A DNA stretch of 64,000 nucleotides. Origin: Mycobacterium asiaticum DSM 44297 (GTDB lineage Bacteria > Actinomycetota > Actinomycetes > Mycobacteriales > Mycobacteriaceae). The translations under genes and the position numbers were made by a program. The notes under the pieces were generated by a model that ran no database searches, had not been told where the DNA came from, and worked only from the letters and a program-made list of their open reading frames with translations. This document shows positions 26,256 to 34,929 of the stretch, piece by piece; the stretch's first letter is position 1, and every line of letters begins with the position of its first letter. The stretch is taken from NCBI RefSeq assembly GCF_000613245.1, contig NZ_HG964937.1:781421-845420 (forward strand). The letters run 5' to 3'.

Positions 26256-26274
26256 GTCAAGTGCGACTCGATAA
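26256..26274 (-). promoter_or_regulatory. TTATCGAGT-N3-ACTTGAC box of the CoA-transferase operon
   Basis: Read on the minus strand, this 19-nt stretch is TTATCGAGTCGCACTTGAC, matching the boxes at 4490 and 27098 outside the three central bases. The embedded TTGACG is a plausible -35, with TAGCGT 18 nt further as a weak -10. The CoA-transferase start is about 165 nt downstream. It lies just beyond the 3' end of the TetR gene. Confidence 0.6.
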
Positions 26275-26302
26275 GCCCGGCTGGGTTGAGTCGTTGGGGC
26301 TT

Positions 26303-26992
26303 TCAGTCGGCCGCACGCACTTGGGGGGACCGTTGGACCCGCCCGCTGCGTTTGGCGGGTGGCTTCGCAGTCGACGTGGTTACCCCTTTGGCGAGGATTT
26401 GCGAACCCAGTTCGATTTGCGCGCGGATATCTGATTCGCCGGTACCAAACCAGCGTGGTCCGAGACTCGTTGTGAAGATGATGAAATTGGCCAGCAGCTC
26501 GGCGAACAGGTCGGCGTCGACGTCGGCCCTGATTTGCCCCGCGGCTTGGTAGTGGCGAACACCTTCGGCAATAACGGCCGTACGGCGTGCGTGATTGGGT
26601 TGCAGCACGCGCAGCGAGAAGTCCGGATCTGATAGCGCCCGACCCGAAATGTCCCAGCCGGGAACACCGGTGTCCCGGTCATCGATCCTGAGTCTCGCAA
26701 AGAAAAGCTGCTCGATATAGTCCTCGAAGCGCGCAGGCAGGGCCGCCACAACCTGCTCCTCGGCCTCGCTGACGAGGTCCGCAATCTGTCGGGAAACAAC
26801 CTGCTCGAAAATGCCTTGCTTGTCCCCGAAGTAGTGGAACAGCATTGCCTCCGAGCAGTCGGCGCGACGGGCGATCTCCTTTGTCGCCGCGGCCGCGTAT
26901 CCCGCTTCGGCAAAGACCTCAGCAGCCGCTTCAAGGAGGGCTCGCTGTTTGCCGTCCTTGTCGCGAACTCGTCGCCGCGCGCTTGCAGTCAT
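26303..26992 (-). CDS. TetR family transcriptional regulator (block B)
   Basis: Repressor of 229 residues with a standard N-terminal helix-turn-helix (TKEIARRADCSEAMLFHYFG near residues 35-55), a helical ligand domain and a basic C-terminal tail (KPPAKRSGR). The ATG at 26992 begins just before the first helix; the frame open to 27061 is not convincing. It lies between two copies of the TTATCGAGT-N3-ACTTGAC box (26256 and 27098). It is therefore the likely regulator of the flanking operons and of the P450 unit at 4716. The ligand is unknown. Confidence 0.9.
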   Translation of the reverse strand: MTASARRRVRDKDGKQRALLEAAAEVFAEAGYAAAATKEIARRADCSEAMLFHYFGDKQGIFEQVVSRQIADLVSEAEEQVVAALPARFEDYIEQLFFARLRIDDRDTGVPGWDISGRALSDPDFSLRVLQPNHARRTAVIAEGVRHYQAAGQIRADVDADLFAELLANFIIFTTSLGPRWFGTGESDIRAQIELGSQILAKGVTTSTAKPPAKRSGRVQRSPQVRAAD

Positions 26993-27097
26993 CACACACA
27001 CTTTAGCGAGCAGCCGTGGGCGGAGGGGAAGCCTGCATGTGTGCCGCGCGTTCGCGCGCACTGCGCGGGCCCGTTGATCTCAAGTGCTTTCCGGTAG

Positions 27098-27140
27098 TTA
27101 TCGAGTGTGACTTGACTCCTCGCAGTCGACGATTTACTGT
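27098..27140 (+). promoter_or_regulatory. promoter with TTATCGAGT-N3-ACTTGAC box before the second P450
   Basis: Box TTATCGAGTGTGACTTGAC (27098-27116), -35 TTGACT (27112-27117), 17-nt spacer, -10 TACTGT (27135-27140). The copy at 4490-4532 has the same elements and spacing. The leader of about 145 nt shares a block around GAGGGCCGGCGC with the other copy. Outside these parts 26993-27290 holds no gene. Confidence 0.65.
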
Positions 27141-27290
27141 GCTGCCAAAGCAAATTTCGGCGTGTGCGAGAAATCCGAGGGCCGGCGCAATGCAGCGTGC
27201 CTGGAATGTGGCGGTCCCTCGGTGCTGGCTGTCGAGCCAGGCTGACCGCTGGCGGTGTATCGAGGTCGGCGGGGGCGGAAAGGACTACCC

Positions 27291-28511
27291 ATGGTGAGCA
27301 AATCACCGGAGGAGCACGCGCGGAACTTCGATCTTCGTCACGAAGACTTCGACGACCAAGAATTCCTCTACGAGGTCTACGCGGTGATGCGCGAGAACGG
27401 ACCGTTCAGTCACCAGGATGTCCCTTTCCTGGGACAGACTCCGGGGGGCGCGTGGGTCGCCACCCGCTACGACGACTGCTACGAGATCTTGCGCGATTGG
27501 CGCAGCTTCTCCAGCAAGCCAGTCGGGGGCAACCCGACGTCGTTTGGCGACATCGTGATCAACTTGGATCCACCACGACAGCAGCAGCTTCGCAAAGTTC
27601 TCAACCCATATTTTTCCCCGGGCCGGATGAAGGACCTGGAGCCCCAGGTGCGCGCGATCACCGATGGGTTGATCGACAACTTCATCGAATCGGGCCGTGG
27701 CGACCTCGCCCACGTCGCATGGCAGCAACCCGGGATAGTGTTCTTCCGGCATTTGCTAGGCATGCCCGTTGAGGACGTGCCGCTCTACATCGAGGCGGCT
27801 GACCTCGGAATCAATGGTGAGAGCGAAGAGGTCCGAATCGGTGCGATGACGAATCTCTACCATCGCGTGCGCGACGAGATGGACAAACGTCGTAGTGAAC
27901 CGCCCCGTGACGACCTGATCGATGTTTTGCTCGCCGCCGAGATCGACGGCGAGAAGTTGAGCTTCGACGACGCTGTCGCGAATGCGCTTCTGCTGGTGCA
28001 AGCGGGGCTTGAAACAACTTCTAGTGCAATGTCGTTCGCCTTTTTCTATCTGGGCACCCATGCTTCGGAGCGCGACCGACTCGTACGCGAAGCCGAGTTG
28101 ATGCCTACAGCGATAGAAGAATTCATCCGGTTCGCAGGTTCGGTCCACGGACTGCATCGCTCAGTCGCGGAAGAGGTTGAACTAAGCGGCCAGAAGTTCT
28201 GCCCCGGGGAGACGGTCGTCGTGAACTATGCGGCCGCCAACCGCGACGCCCGCGAGTTCGACGAGCCGGACAAGTGCATTCTCGATCGACAGACAAATCG
28301 CCACCTCGGGTTCGGAGCCGGCGTCCATCGCTGTCTGGGGTCCAATCTCGCCCGACTCGAGTTTCGGGTGGGCGTCGAACAGACCCTGCGTCGCATACCC
28401 GACTACTCCATCCCCCCAGGGGCAAAGGTTGATTTCCACGGGAATTCGGTCACTCGGGGCTACCGCGCTCTGCCTGTCGTCTTCACGCCGGGCGCCCGCA
28501 TCGGCCGGTGA
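27291..28511 (+). CDS. cytochrome P450, paralogue of the 4716 gene
   Basis: P450 of 406 residues with the I-helix AGLETT, K-helix EEFIR and haem loop FGAGVHRCLG, and long stretches identical to the 4716 protein (for example AWQQPGIVFF and GYRALPVVFTP). ATG at 27291; a GTG at 27294 is also possible, but the ATG aligns with the paralogue. It heads a plus operon with an amidohydrolase, an aldehyde dehydrogenase and a CoA-transferase. The pair differs mainly around residues 75-90, near the B-C region that contacts substrate, so substrate range may differ. Confidence 0.95.
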   Translation: MVSKSPEEHARNFDLRHEDFDDQEFLYEVYAVMRENGPFSHQDVPFLGQTPGGAWVATRYDDCYEILRDWRSFSSKPVGGNPTSFGDIVINLDPPRQQQLRKVLNPYFSPGRMKDLEPQVRAITDGLIDNFIESGRGDLAHVAWQQPGIVFFRHLLGMPVEDVPLYIEAADLGINGESEEVRIGAMTNLYHRVRDEMDKRRSEPPRDDLIDVLLAAEIDGEKLSFDDAVANALLLVQAGLETTSSAMSFAFFYLGTHASERDRLVREAELMPTAIEEFIRFAGSVHGLHRSVAEEVELSGQKFCPGETVVVNYAAANRDAREFDEPDKCILDRQTNRHLGFGAGVHRCLGSNLARLEFRVGVEQTLRRIPDYSIPPGAKVDFHGNSVTRGYRALPVVFTPGARIGR

Positions 28512-28576
28512 GAGGCGGCAGGCGACCGCCGAATCGTTTTCGCAGCCAACGTAATAGCGAAATCAGGGAGGAACCC

Positions 28577-29782
28577 GTGGACAAACAAGATCTTCAATGG
28601 ATGATCTCCGTCGATGACCATATCATCGAGCCCCCGAACCTGTGGGTCGACCGCGCGTCGGCTGCCGACCGCGATCGAGTGCCGCGCGTGGAGCGCATCG
28701 ACGGCATCGATACGTGGATATACGACCAAGCGCGCGCGTCGGTTTTGGGCATCTTGGTCGCGGCTCACCAGAGGCCGGCCGAGTACTCCCCGTTGCCAGT
28801 GAATTACGACGAGATGCCCCGTGCCTACTTCGACCCGGTTGCCCGCATCCCTGACATGAACGAGGATCACGTGATTGCGGGGCTGAACTTTCCGTTCTTC
28901 CCAAGGTTCTGTGGTCAGATGTTCGCCCACCTCGGTGACCGCGACCTAGGTCTCAAATGCGTGCGTGCGTACAACGACTTCGTCATCGACGAGTGGTGCG
29001 CGGCGGCGCCCGGTCGCTATATCCCCATGATCATCATTCCGTTGTGGGATACCCGTTTGGCCGTCGAGGAGACGCTACGGTGCGCCGGCAAGGGCGCCAA
29101 AGCTATTGCCTTCTCGGAAAACCTGCACCCGCTGGGATTTCCGTCCATCCACTCGGGGGCATGGGACGACTTCTTCGCGGCGGTGAACGAGACGAAGATG
29201 CCGCTGTGCACACACATCGGCTCGTCGTCGGTTAGCCCCACTACGTCGCCTGACGCACCTTTTGGGGTTCAGGCGGTCAACATCAACCTCAATCTCGCGA
29301 ACTCGACCACGGATTGGTTGTTCTCGGGCAAGCTGCAGAAGTATCCCGACCTGAAGATCGTGCTGGCCGAGGGCGGTATCGGCTGGATCCCCTACCTCAT
29401 CGAGCGTGCCGAGCATGTCGCCACCGACTACCAGTATCTGCGCGCCAACAACTGGGCGGTGGATCCGGCCACGATGCGCTTGACCCCGGTGCCCACCGAC
29501 CCCGAGGTTTTTCCGGAGTCACCGCGCCAGCTCTTCCGCGACCACATGTACGGCTGCTTCATTGAGGATGACTTCGGGGCAGCTAACCTCGACGCCATCG
29601 GTGTCGACAATGTGATGATTGAAACGGATTATCCGCACACTGACAGCCTCTGGCCCAACTCCCTTCTGGCCGCTCACAAGGCGCTCGACGGCCGGTCCGA
29701 CCTCGACAAGTACAAGGTGCTGCAGGGTAATGCTCGCCGGGTGTTCGACTTTGAGCCCGCCCCATATCCGACGCTGAAGTAG
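28577..29782 (+). CDS. amidohydrolase family (amidohydrolase 2) metal-dependent hydrolase
   Basis: TIM-barrel amidohydrolase of 401 residues. It shows the N-terminal SVDDHIIEPP (Asp-x-His metal ligands), CTHIGSSS in the middle, and the C-terminal ETDYPHTDS whose Asp is the usual catalytic metal ligand. Related proteins are hydrolases or non-oxidative decarboxylases such as the ACMSD group. The GTG at 28577 follows AGGGAGGAACCC; the frame from 28508 overlaps the P450 end and is not supported. It lies between the P450 and the aldehyde dehydrogenase. Ring opening or decarboxylation of an oxygenated product is the likely role, but the reaction cannot be fixed from sequence. Confidence 0.9.
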   Translation: MDKQDLQWMISVDDHIIEPPNLWVDRASAADRDRVPRVERIDGIDTWIYDQARASVLGILVAAHQRPAEYSPLPVNYDEMPRAYFDPVARIPDMNEDHVIAGLNFPFFPRFCGQMFAHLGDRDLGLKCVRAYNDFVIDEWCAAAPGRYIPMIIIPLWDTRLAVEETLRCAGKGAKAIAFSENLHPLGFPSIHSGAWDDFFAAVNETKMPLCTHIGSSSVSPTTSPDAPFGVQAVNINLNLANSTTDWLFSGKLQKYPDLKIVLAEGGIGWIPYLIERAEHVATDYQYLRANNWAVDPATMRLTPVPTDPEVFPESPRQLFRDHMYGCFIEDDFGAANLDAIGVDNVMIETDYPHTDSLWPNSLLAAHKALDGRSDLDKYKVLQGNARRVFDFEPAPYPTLK

Positions 29783-29797
29783 CCAACGGCTCGTTTG

Positions 29798-31321
29798 ATG
29801 CGGGAGTACCAGAGCTTCATCGACGGTAAGTGGTTGAGCGACAACGCCCTCGGCCTCATCGATGTTATCGATCCGTCCAATGAAGAGGTGATCGGCCGAG
29901 TCGTCGACGGTGGACCAAAGCAGGCGGCGATGGCGATCGAGGCTGCCCGGCGAGCATTCGACGAAGGTCCGTGGCCGTGGATGCCCGTGCGGGAGCGGGG
30001 GAAGATCATCAAGCGGTTCGCTGAGATTCTCGATGACCGCAAAGCGGAGCTAAGGCAGCTAGTCGTCGCCGAGATCGGTTCGACCGGCTTCATCACGGAC
30101 CTGATTCAGGTTGGCGGTGCCATCGAGGCCGCCCACTACTACGGCGAGTTCGTCGAACACGATGTGGCGTGGGTGGAGACACCGGGCGGACCTATAGTTA
30201 CGCCGACCGGCCTGGGCGGCGTGACGGTGGTTCGTGAACCGGTCGGGGTGGTCGGCGTCATCACACCGTTCAACTTTCCCTTCTCCATCAACATTCAGAA
30301 GTGCTTGGCTGCCTTGGCCGTCGGCTGCACTGTGGTGCTCAAGCCTCACCCGTGGACTCCGATGAACGCCCTGGAGTTGGCCAAGGTCAGTGAGGAAGCC
30401 GGCCTTCCGCCCGGTGTGTTCAATGTGGTTGTCGGCGGTGCGGAAGTGGGAGAGGAGCTGTGTACCCACAAAGGCGTTGACATGATTGGGTTCACCGGTT
30501 CGACGGCGACCGGGCGGCGGATTCGTGAACTATCGGCGGCAACGATGAAACGCGCACAGCTGGAACTAGGCGGCAAGAGCGCGCACATCGTCCTCGACGA
30601 TCTCACCGAAAGTGACGTCGCGGGAATAGGATTCGGGCAGGTGCTGATGCATGCAGGACAGGCATGTACCGTCACGTCGCGACTTCTGTTGCCCGAGCAT
30701 CTGCTCGACGCCTATGTCGAGGGCCTCAAAGCCATGGCTCCGATGATCACGGTCGGGGACCCGCGTGATCCCACGACTGTTGTTGGTCCGTTGATCAGGG
30801 ATCAGCAGCGTCGGCGAGTTGAATCCTTCGTAGCGGCGGGCCTGCAGGACGGCGCGCGGCTGGTGGTCGGTGGCAAACGTCCCGAACATCTCGAACGTGG
30901 CTTCTACTACGAGCCAACGGCATTTGTCGACTGTCGCAGCGACATGTCCTTATGTCAGGAGGAGGTGTTCGGGCCTGTGCTGGCGGTGATGACCTATCGC
31001 TCCGAAGACGAAGCCATCCGCATCGCGAACGACTCCATCTACGGTTTGGCGGGTCTGGTAATGACTCGCAACGCCGCGAAGGGATTCAACGTCGCGAGGC
31101 AGGTCAGAACCGGCACCATCATGGTGCAGACTGTCGCACCCGGTATCGATCTAGGAGCCAATCCGGGCGGAGGGCAGGGTCCGGGCTGGTCTCTACCGGC
31201 CCGCGGCATGTTCAACGGCGGCGGGCCGTTCGGCGGCTTCAAGCAAAGCGGTCTCGGCCGAGAGCAGGGTCGCTGGGGCTTCGAGGAATACACCGAGCTG
31301 AAGTCGATCACCATGCTGTAG
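29798..31321 (+). CDS. aldehyde dehydrogenase
   Basis: NAD(P)-dependent aldehyde dehydrogenase of 507 residues with GFTGSTATGRR (cofactor), LELGGKSAHIVL (general base Glu) and MHAGQACTVTS (catalytic Cys). A Gly/Pro-rich insertion near the C-terminus (NPGGGQGPGWSLP) precedes the usual GPFGGFKQSG end. ATG at 29798, 15 nt after the amidohydrolase stop, with a weak ribosome site, suggesting coupling. It is the second aldehyde dehydrogenase in the window and probably acts after the alcohol dehydrogenase of the divergent operon at 22425. Confidence 0.94.
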   Translation: MREYQSFIDGKWLSDNALGLIDVIDPSNEEVIGRVVDGGPKQAAMAIEAARRAFDEGPWPWMPVRERGKIIKRFAEILDDRKAELRQLVVAEIGSTGFITDLIQVGGAIEAAHYYGEFVEHDVAWVETPGGPIVTPTGLGGVTVVREPVGVVGVITPFNFPFSINIQKCLAALAVGCTVVLKPHPWTPMNALELAKVSEEAGLPPGVFNVVVGGAEVGEELCTHKGVDMIGFTGSTATGRRIRELSAATMKRAQLELGGKSAHIVLDDLTESDVAGIGFGQVLMHAGQACTVTSRLLLPEHLLDAYVEGLKAMAPMITVGDPRDPTTVVGPLIRDQQRRRVESFVAAGLQDGARLVVGGKRPEHLERGFYYEPTAFVDCRSDMSLCQEEVFGPVLAVMTYRSEDEAIRIANDSIYGLAGLVMTRNAAKGFNVARQVRTGTIMVQTVAPGIDLGANPGGGQGPGWSLPARGMFNGGGPFGGFKQSGLGREQGRWGFEEYTELKSITML

Positions 31322-31345
31322 TCGCACCGCACTCTGAAAGGTCGC

Positions 31346-32521
31346 GTGTTGGAATTTCTCAAAGACGTCCGGGTTCTTGAAGTGTCACTTTTCTCCGCGG
31401 ATGCACTGGGCGGGCACCTGGCTGATCTCGGTGCAGAGGTAATCAAGGTGGAGCCGCCTGGCGGCGGCGGCTTCCGCGGTGCGGCGGTTTCCGGCGGGGA
31501 ACTGCAGGACTCGCACTGGAATCGCGGCAAAAAGAGTGTGGCGATCAACCTGAAAACGCCTGAGGGTCAAGAGGTGTTTCGCCGCCTGGCCGCGACATCT
31601 GCGGTGGTAATCGATGGCCTACGCTATGGAACCGCGCACCGGCTCGGCTTCAGCTACGACGAGATCGTCGCAGTCAACCCGGCAGTTGTGTACTGCGTGC
31701 TCAACGGCATGGGCAGCTATGGGCCCTACACCCGATTAGCCACGCACGGGTTGTCCTTCGACTGTTTCGCCGGCTTGAGCCCGCCGATCATCGATGCGGA
31801 TGGAACGCCACGCCTTTCGGGGGCGGCGACAGGGACGACAGGTGTTCTGGCGGGGCCGCTGTACGCAGCGATGGGCGTACTCGCCGCGCTGCACGCTGCC
31901 GGGCGCGACCGCAAGCCGCAGTACGTCGAAGTAGCGCAGGTCGATGCTGCGATCAATTGGAACTTTCAACAGCTCGCAGCGCTGGCGAACGGTCGACCCA
32001 CCTACGGCGAAGGAATCCGCGCTTCGCTTCGTTACCAGTACTACGAAACGAACGACGGCAACTACGTCGTGTTCAACGCCTTGGAGGACAAGTTCTGGCT
32101 GAGATTCTGCGAGTCACTGGAGAGGATGGATCTTTATGAACCGGGGCGCCGGAAGCCGGGGGAGGATGTTGAGGCAGAGGCTCTGCTGCGCAACGAGTTG
32201 ACGGCGATCTTCAAGTCCCGCACTCGCAGGGAGTGGACCGAGTTCTTTATCGCCACCGATATCGCGGGTGCGCCAGCGTTTTTGGGCGCCGATCTATTCG
32301 ACGACGACCATACGAAGGCACGCCGACTTGTCTATGAGCAAGCACACCCTGACGGGACCTCGAAGAGAATGGTGGGCACGTGCATCAAGACCAAACCCGA
32401 CGACGGATTCGCACCGCCGGGAGCGCCGCACGTCGGGCAACATACGGAAGAAGTGCTCACCCGCTTGGCGGGCTACGACGCGGCCGGAATTGAGCGGCTA
32501 CGTTCTGCGGGCACGATCTGA
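31346..32521 (+). CDS. CaiB/BaiF family CoA-transferase-like protein
   Basis: Single-domain family III CoA-transferase homologue of 391 residues: the N-terminal LKDVRVLEVSLFSADALGGHLADLG and the HWNRGKKSVAINL segment are typical. At the place of the catalytic Asp (compare CDPLAGMH in the 23743 gene) it reads GVLAGPLY with Val, about residue 167. It may use another residue, may not be a transferase, or may pair with another chain. GTG start at 31346 with GAAAGG upstream. It is last of the four-gene plus operon from 27291. Positions 32522-32726 contain no supported gene. Confidence 0.85.
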   Translation: MLEFLKDVRVLEVSLFSADALGGHLADLGAEVIKVEPPGGGGFRGAAVSGGELQDSHWNRGKKSVAINLKTPEGQEVFRRLAATSAVVIDGLRYGTAHRLGFSYDEIVAVNPAVVYCVLNGMGSYGPYTRLATHGLSFDCFAGLSPPIIDADGTPRLSGAATGTTGVLAGPLYAAMGVLAALHAAGRDRKPQYVEVAQVDAAINWNFQQLAALANGRPTYGEGIRASLRYQYYETNDGNYVVFNALEDKFWLRFCESLERMDLYEPGRRKPGEDVEAEALLRNELTAIFKSRTRREWTEFFIATDIAGAPAFLGADLFDDDHTKARRLVYEQAHPDGTSKRMVGTCIKTKPDDGFAPPGAPHVGQHTEEVLTRLAGYDAAGIERLRSAGTI

Positions 32522-32726
32522 ATATTTTCGTGCTCATCCGATGTTCAAGGACTGCAACGGTTCGCCTATCAGCGACTTCTTTCTAGCTCACGGCCGCGTG
32601 CTTCGGCTGCCCCCGACGGCCGAGGGCCATTGGTAGCCGTACTGATGCCGTACCGCAAGGGCACCGGTGACGGCCAGACGCGTTGGAACACAAGGTATTT
32701 GCCGTCTAGCCGGCAGTGTTTTCGCC

Positions 32727-33917
32727 TCAGCCGACGACAGCCGGCATGCTGTCCCAACCGCGCACGGTGGAGGTGCGTGAGCGCCGCGCCTCGACCATGT
32801 CCACGTCCCATTCCGGCCACCGCTTCAGCACCTCTTCGAGCGCAACGCGGCCTTCCAAGCGGGCCAAGGGAGAACCGACACAAAAGTGCGCTCCGCGGCC
32901 AAACGTCAGGTGGCCGCCTGGTTTTCGGTGGATGTCGAACCTGTCCGGGTCGTCGAAGTGGCGTTCGTCGCGGTTGGCTGACGCCAGCATGACCAGCAGG
33001 GCGCTGCCCGCCGGTACAACTTGCCCTTGAAACGTGACGTCGTCGCGGGCGACGTAGCGTGCCACGTGCGGGCCGGGCGGCTCAAAGCGAAGCAGCTCTT
33101 CGATGGCCGTCGGAATCAGCCGGTGGTCCTGGGCCAGTTCTTTGCGCTGGTCGGGGTGTTCGGCCAGGACTTTGCCCATCCAGCCGAACATTCGCCCTGT
33201 TGTCTCGACGCCAGCCCCTGCGACGACCGCCAGGAATACGGTGAGCTCCTGTTTGGTCAGCTTGCGGGTAATGCCGTTTTCGTCCTCGAACTCGACGTTC
33301 AGCAGCTCGGTGATCAGATCATCCGAAGGATTTTTCTCCCGCCACTCCACGTATTCGCCGAACATTTCACCGGTGAAGTATCGGTCCTTCTTGATCGCCA
33401 TTGGTTGTCCCGCTTCGTTACGCAGCACTTGGTTGGCGTGCGCCCGCACGGCCGGCTGTTCGGCGTCGGGAATGCCGGCGAGCATTCCGATCGTGCGCAT
33501 GGGCAGTTCGGCTCCCAAGTCGTTGACGAAGTCAAAGCGTTCGCTACCGATGAGCGGATCGAGACAGGCAACACAAAAGTCGCGAATTTTATCCTCGATG
33601 GCTCGCATCTTCTTCGGGGTGAACGCCTTGGACACGATCGCACGATGAATCGTGTGCAATGGCGGATCCTCGTTGATGAATATGCCCGGCGGCATCACCG
33701 GATCTGTCATGACGACTTCAAGGATGTCGCCTTTCGCCGAACTGAGCCGCGCCGTGTCTCTCAGCGCGGCATCGACATCCGCGTAACGGCTTATCCCCCA
33801 GAAGTTGTGCCGATCGTTGTAGTACACCGGGCGCTCGTCTCGCAGGCGCCGATAAGTCGGGTAGGGATCCAAGTCGATGTCAAAGTCCCACGGGTCGTAG
33901 TACAGATCACTCAACAT
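32727..33917 (-). CDS. cytochrome P450 (block C, minus strand)
   Basis: P450 of 396 residues with I-helix VAGAGVETTGR, K-helix EELLR and haem loop FGRGAHFCVGSPLAR. ATG at 33917. It is not closely similar to the 4716/27291 pair. It is divergently transcribed from the SDR at 34072, with one operator near each start, so both are probably switched together by the TetR protein at 38451-39095. No intact ferredoxin gene accompanies it. It would carry out an oxygenation in the block C pathway. Confidence 0.94.
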   Translation of the reverse strand: MLSDLYYDPWDFDIDLDPYPTYRRLRDERPVYYNDRHNFWGISRYADVDAALRDTARLSSAKGDILEVVMTDPVMPPGIFINEDPPLHTIHRAIVSKAFTPKKMRAIEDKIRDFCVACLDPLIGSERFDFVNDLGAELPMRTIGMLAGIPDAEQPAVRAHANQVLRNEAGQPMAIKKDRYFTGEMFGEYVEWREKNPSDDLITELLNVEFEDENGITRKLTKQELTVFLAVVAGAGVETTGRMFGWMGKVLAEHPDQRKELAQDHRLIPTAIEELLRFEPPGPHVARYVARDDVTFQGQVVPAGSALLVMLASANRDERHFDDPDRFDIHRKPGGHLTFGRGAHFCVGSPLARLEGRVALEEVLKRWPEWDVDMVEARRSRTSTVRGWDSMPAVVG

Positions 33918-33951
33918 CGGCTCCTCGCCCGCAGTTCATATTCGCACTCCT

Positions 33952-33969
33952 GCTGTACAACCGTACAGC
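33952..33969. promoter_or_regulatory. block C operator near the P450 start
   Basis: GCTGTAC-AACC-GTACAGC, perfect 7-bp arms around 4 nt, 35 nt before the P450 ATG at 33917. It belongs to a family of TRTAC-N4-GTAYA sites at 33954, 34015, 34878, 38104 and 39142 (core positions). Confidence 0.65.
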
Positions 33970-34014
33970 CCGCCAATTTATCGAGCAACCGTGCACAAGC
34001 AAGTTGCCTGCCGC

Positions 34015-34028
34015 TGTACGATCGTACA
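34015..34028. promoter_or_regulatory. block C operator near the first SDR
   Basis: TGTACGATCGTACA is a perfect 14-bp palindrome, 44 nt before the SDR start at 34072. Its centre and arms match the TRTAC-N4-GTAYA pattern. With the site at 33952 it brackets the divergent promoter region. Confidence 0.65.
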
Positions 34029-34071
34029 ACCGGGCCAGGCCCGTTCAATCCAGGCGCATTGAGGGAGTGCA

Positions 34072-34842
34072 ATGAACAGTCGGTTTTCACTCGAGGGCCG
34101 CGTCGCAGTCATCACCGGAGGTGGCACCGGCATCGGGCGGGGGGCTGCGCTGGTCCTGGCCGAGCACGGCGCCAATGTGGTGCTAGCCGGGCGCCGCCCG
34201 GACCCCCTGGAATCGACGGCCAAAGAGGTGCTGGCGCTGGGGCGCCATGCGCTGCCGGTTTCTACCGACGTCACCACCGCTCAAGCGTGTCGCGGACTGG
34301 TCGACAAGGCCATCGATGAGTTCGGCCGACTCGACGTCTTGGTCAACTGCGCGGGCGGGGCCGAAACGAAGTCGATCATGAGGTGGCCGGATGATGACTT
34401 CGAAAACGTGCTGGCGCTGAACTTCAAGGCCGTATGGCACTTGTCGAAAGCGGCGGCCAAACCGATGATGGCGCAGGGGAAAGGCGCGATCGTCAATATC
34501 TCGTCGGGCGCAAGCTTGCTGGCCATGCCGCAGGCGGCCCCCTATGGTGCGGCCAAGGCGGCGGTCAACAATCTGACCGGGTCCATGGCGGCAGCGTGGG
34601 CCAAGAAAGGCATCCGGGTCAATGCAATCGCAGTCGGCGCCGTTCGCGCAGCCACTTTGACCGACGATGCCGCGCGATATGGGCTGGATCCGGAGGCAAT
34701 TGCGTTGACCAACGGTCTCGGCCGTCTCGGTGAACCGGACGAGATCGGCTACGGCGTCTTGTTCTTCGCCTCGGACGCATCCAGCTTTTGCTCTGGCCAG
34801 ACGCTGTACATGCATGGGGCGCCGGGCCCGGCGGGCGTATGA
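34072..34842 (+). CDS. SDR family oxidoreductase
   Basis: Classical SDR of 256 residues: TGGGTGIGRG cofactor motif, NCAGG, Ser in NISSGAS and YGAAK. RRPDPLE after the second strand suggests NADP(H) preference through the Arg pair, which is an inference. ATG at 34072 with GAGGGAGTGCA upstream. It is the first plus-strand gene of block C, divergent from the P450 at 33917, and expected to oxidise or reduce an alcohol/ketone. Confidence 0.92.
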   Translation: MNSRFSLEGRVAVITGGGTGIGRGAALVLAEHGANVVLAGRRPDPLESTAKEVLALGRHALPVSTDVTTAQACRGLVDKAIDEFGRLDVLVNCAGGAETKSIMRWPDDDFENVLALNFKAVWHLSKAAAKPMMAQGKGAIVNISSGASLLAMPQAAPYGAAKAAVNNLTGSMAAAWAKKGIRVNAIAVGAVRAATLTDDAARYGLDPEAIALTNGLGRLGEPDEIGYGVLFFASDASSFCSGQTLYMHGAPGPAGV

Positions 34843-34873
34843 GCGAGGCGAGCTTCTTGTGCCGCCAGTGAGG

Positions 34874-34895
34874 GCGCTATACAGTCGTATAGCGC
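34874..34895. promoter_or_regulatory. block C operator between the two SDR genes
   Basis: Perfect 9-bp arms GCGCTATAC and GTATAGCGC around AGTC. This is the longest dyad of the TRTAC-N4-GTAYA family in the window. It sits 35 nt before the GTG at 34930, so a second promoter inside the SDR array is likely. Confidence 0.7.
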
Positions 34896-34929
34896 ATGGG
34901 CGCGGCATCTGCGACGAGGAGTGATGTGA

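Noticed and set aside
33021..34319. Plus-strand frame of 432 codons across the P450/SDR divergent region
   Set aside because: It is antisense to the P450 and crosses two operators; the composition is shadow-like.
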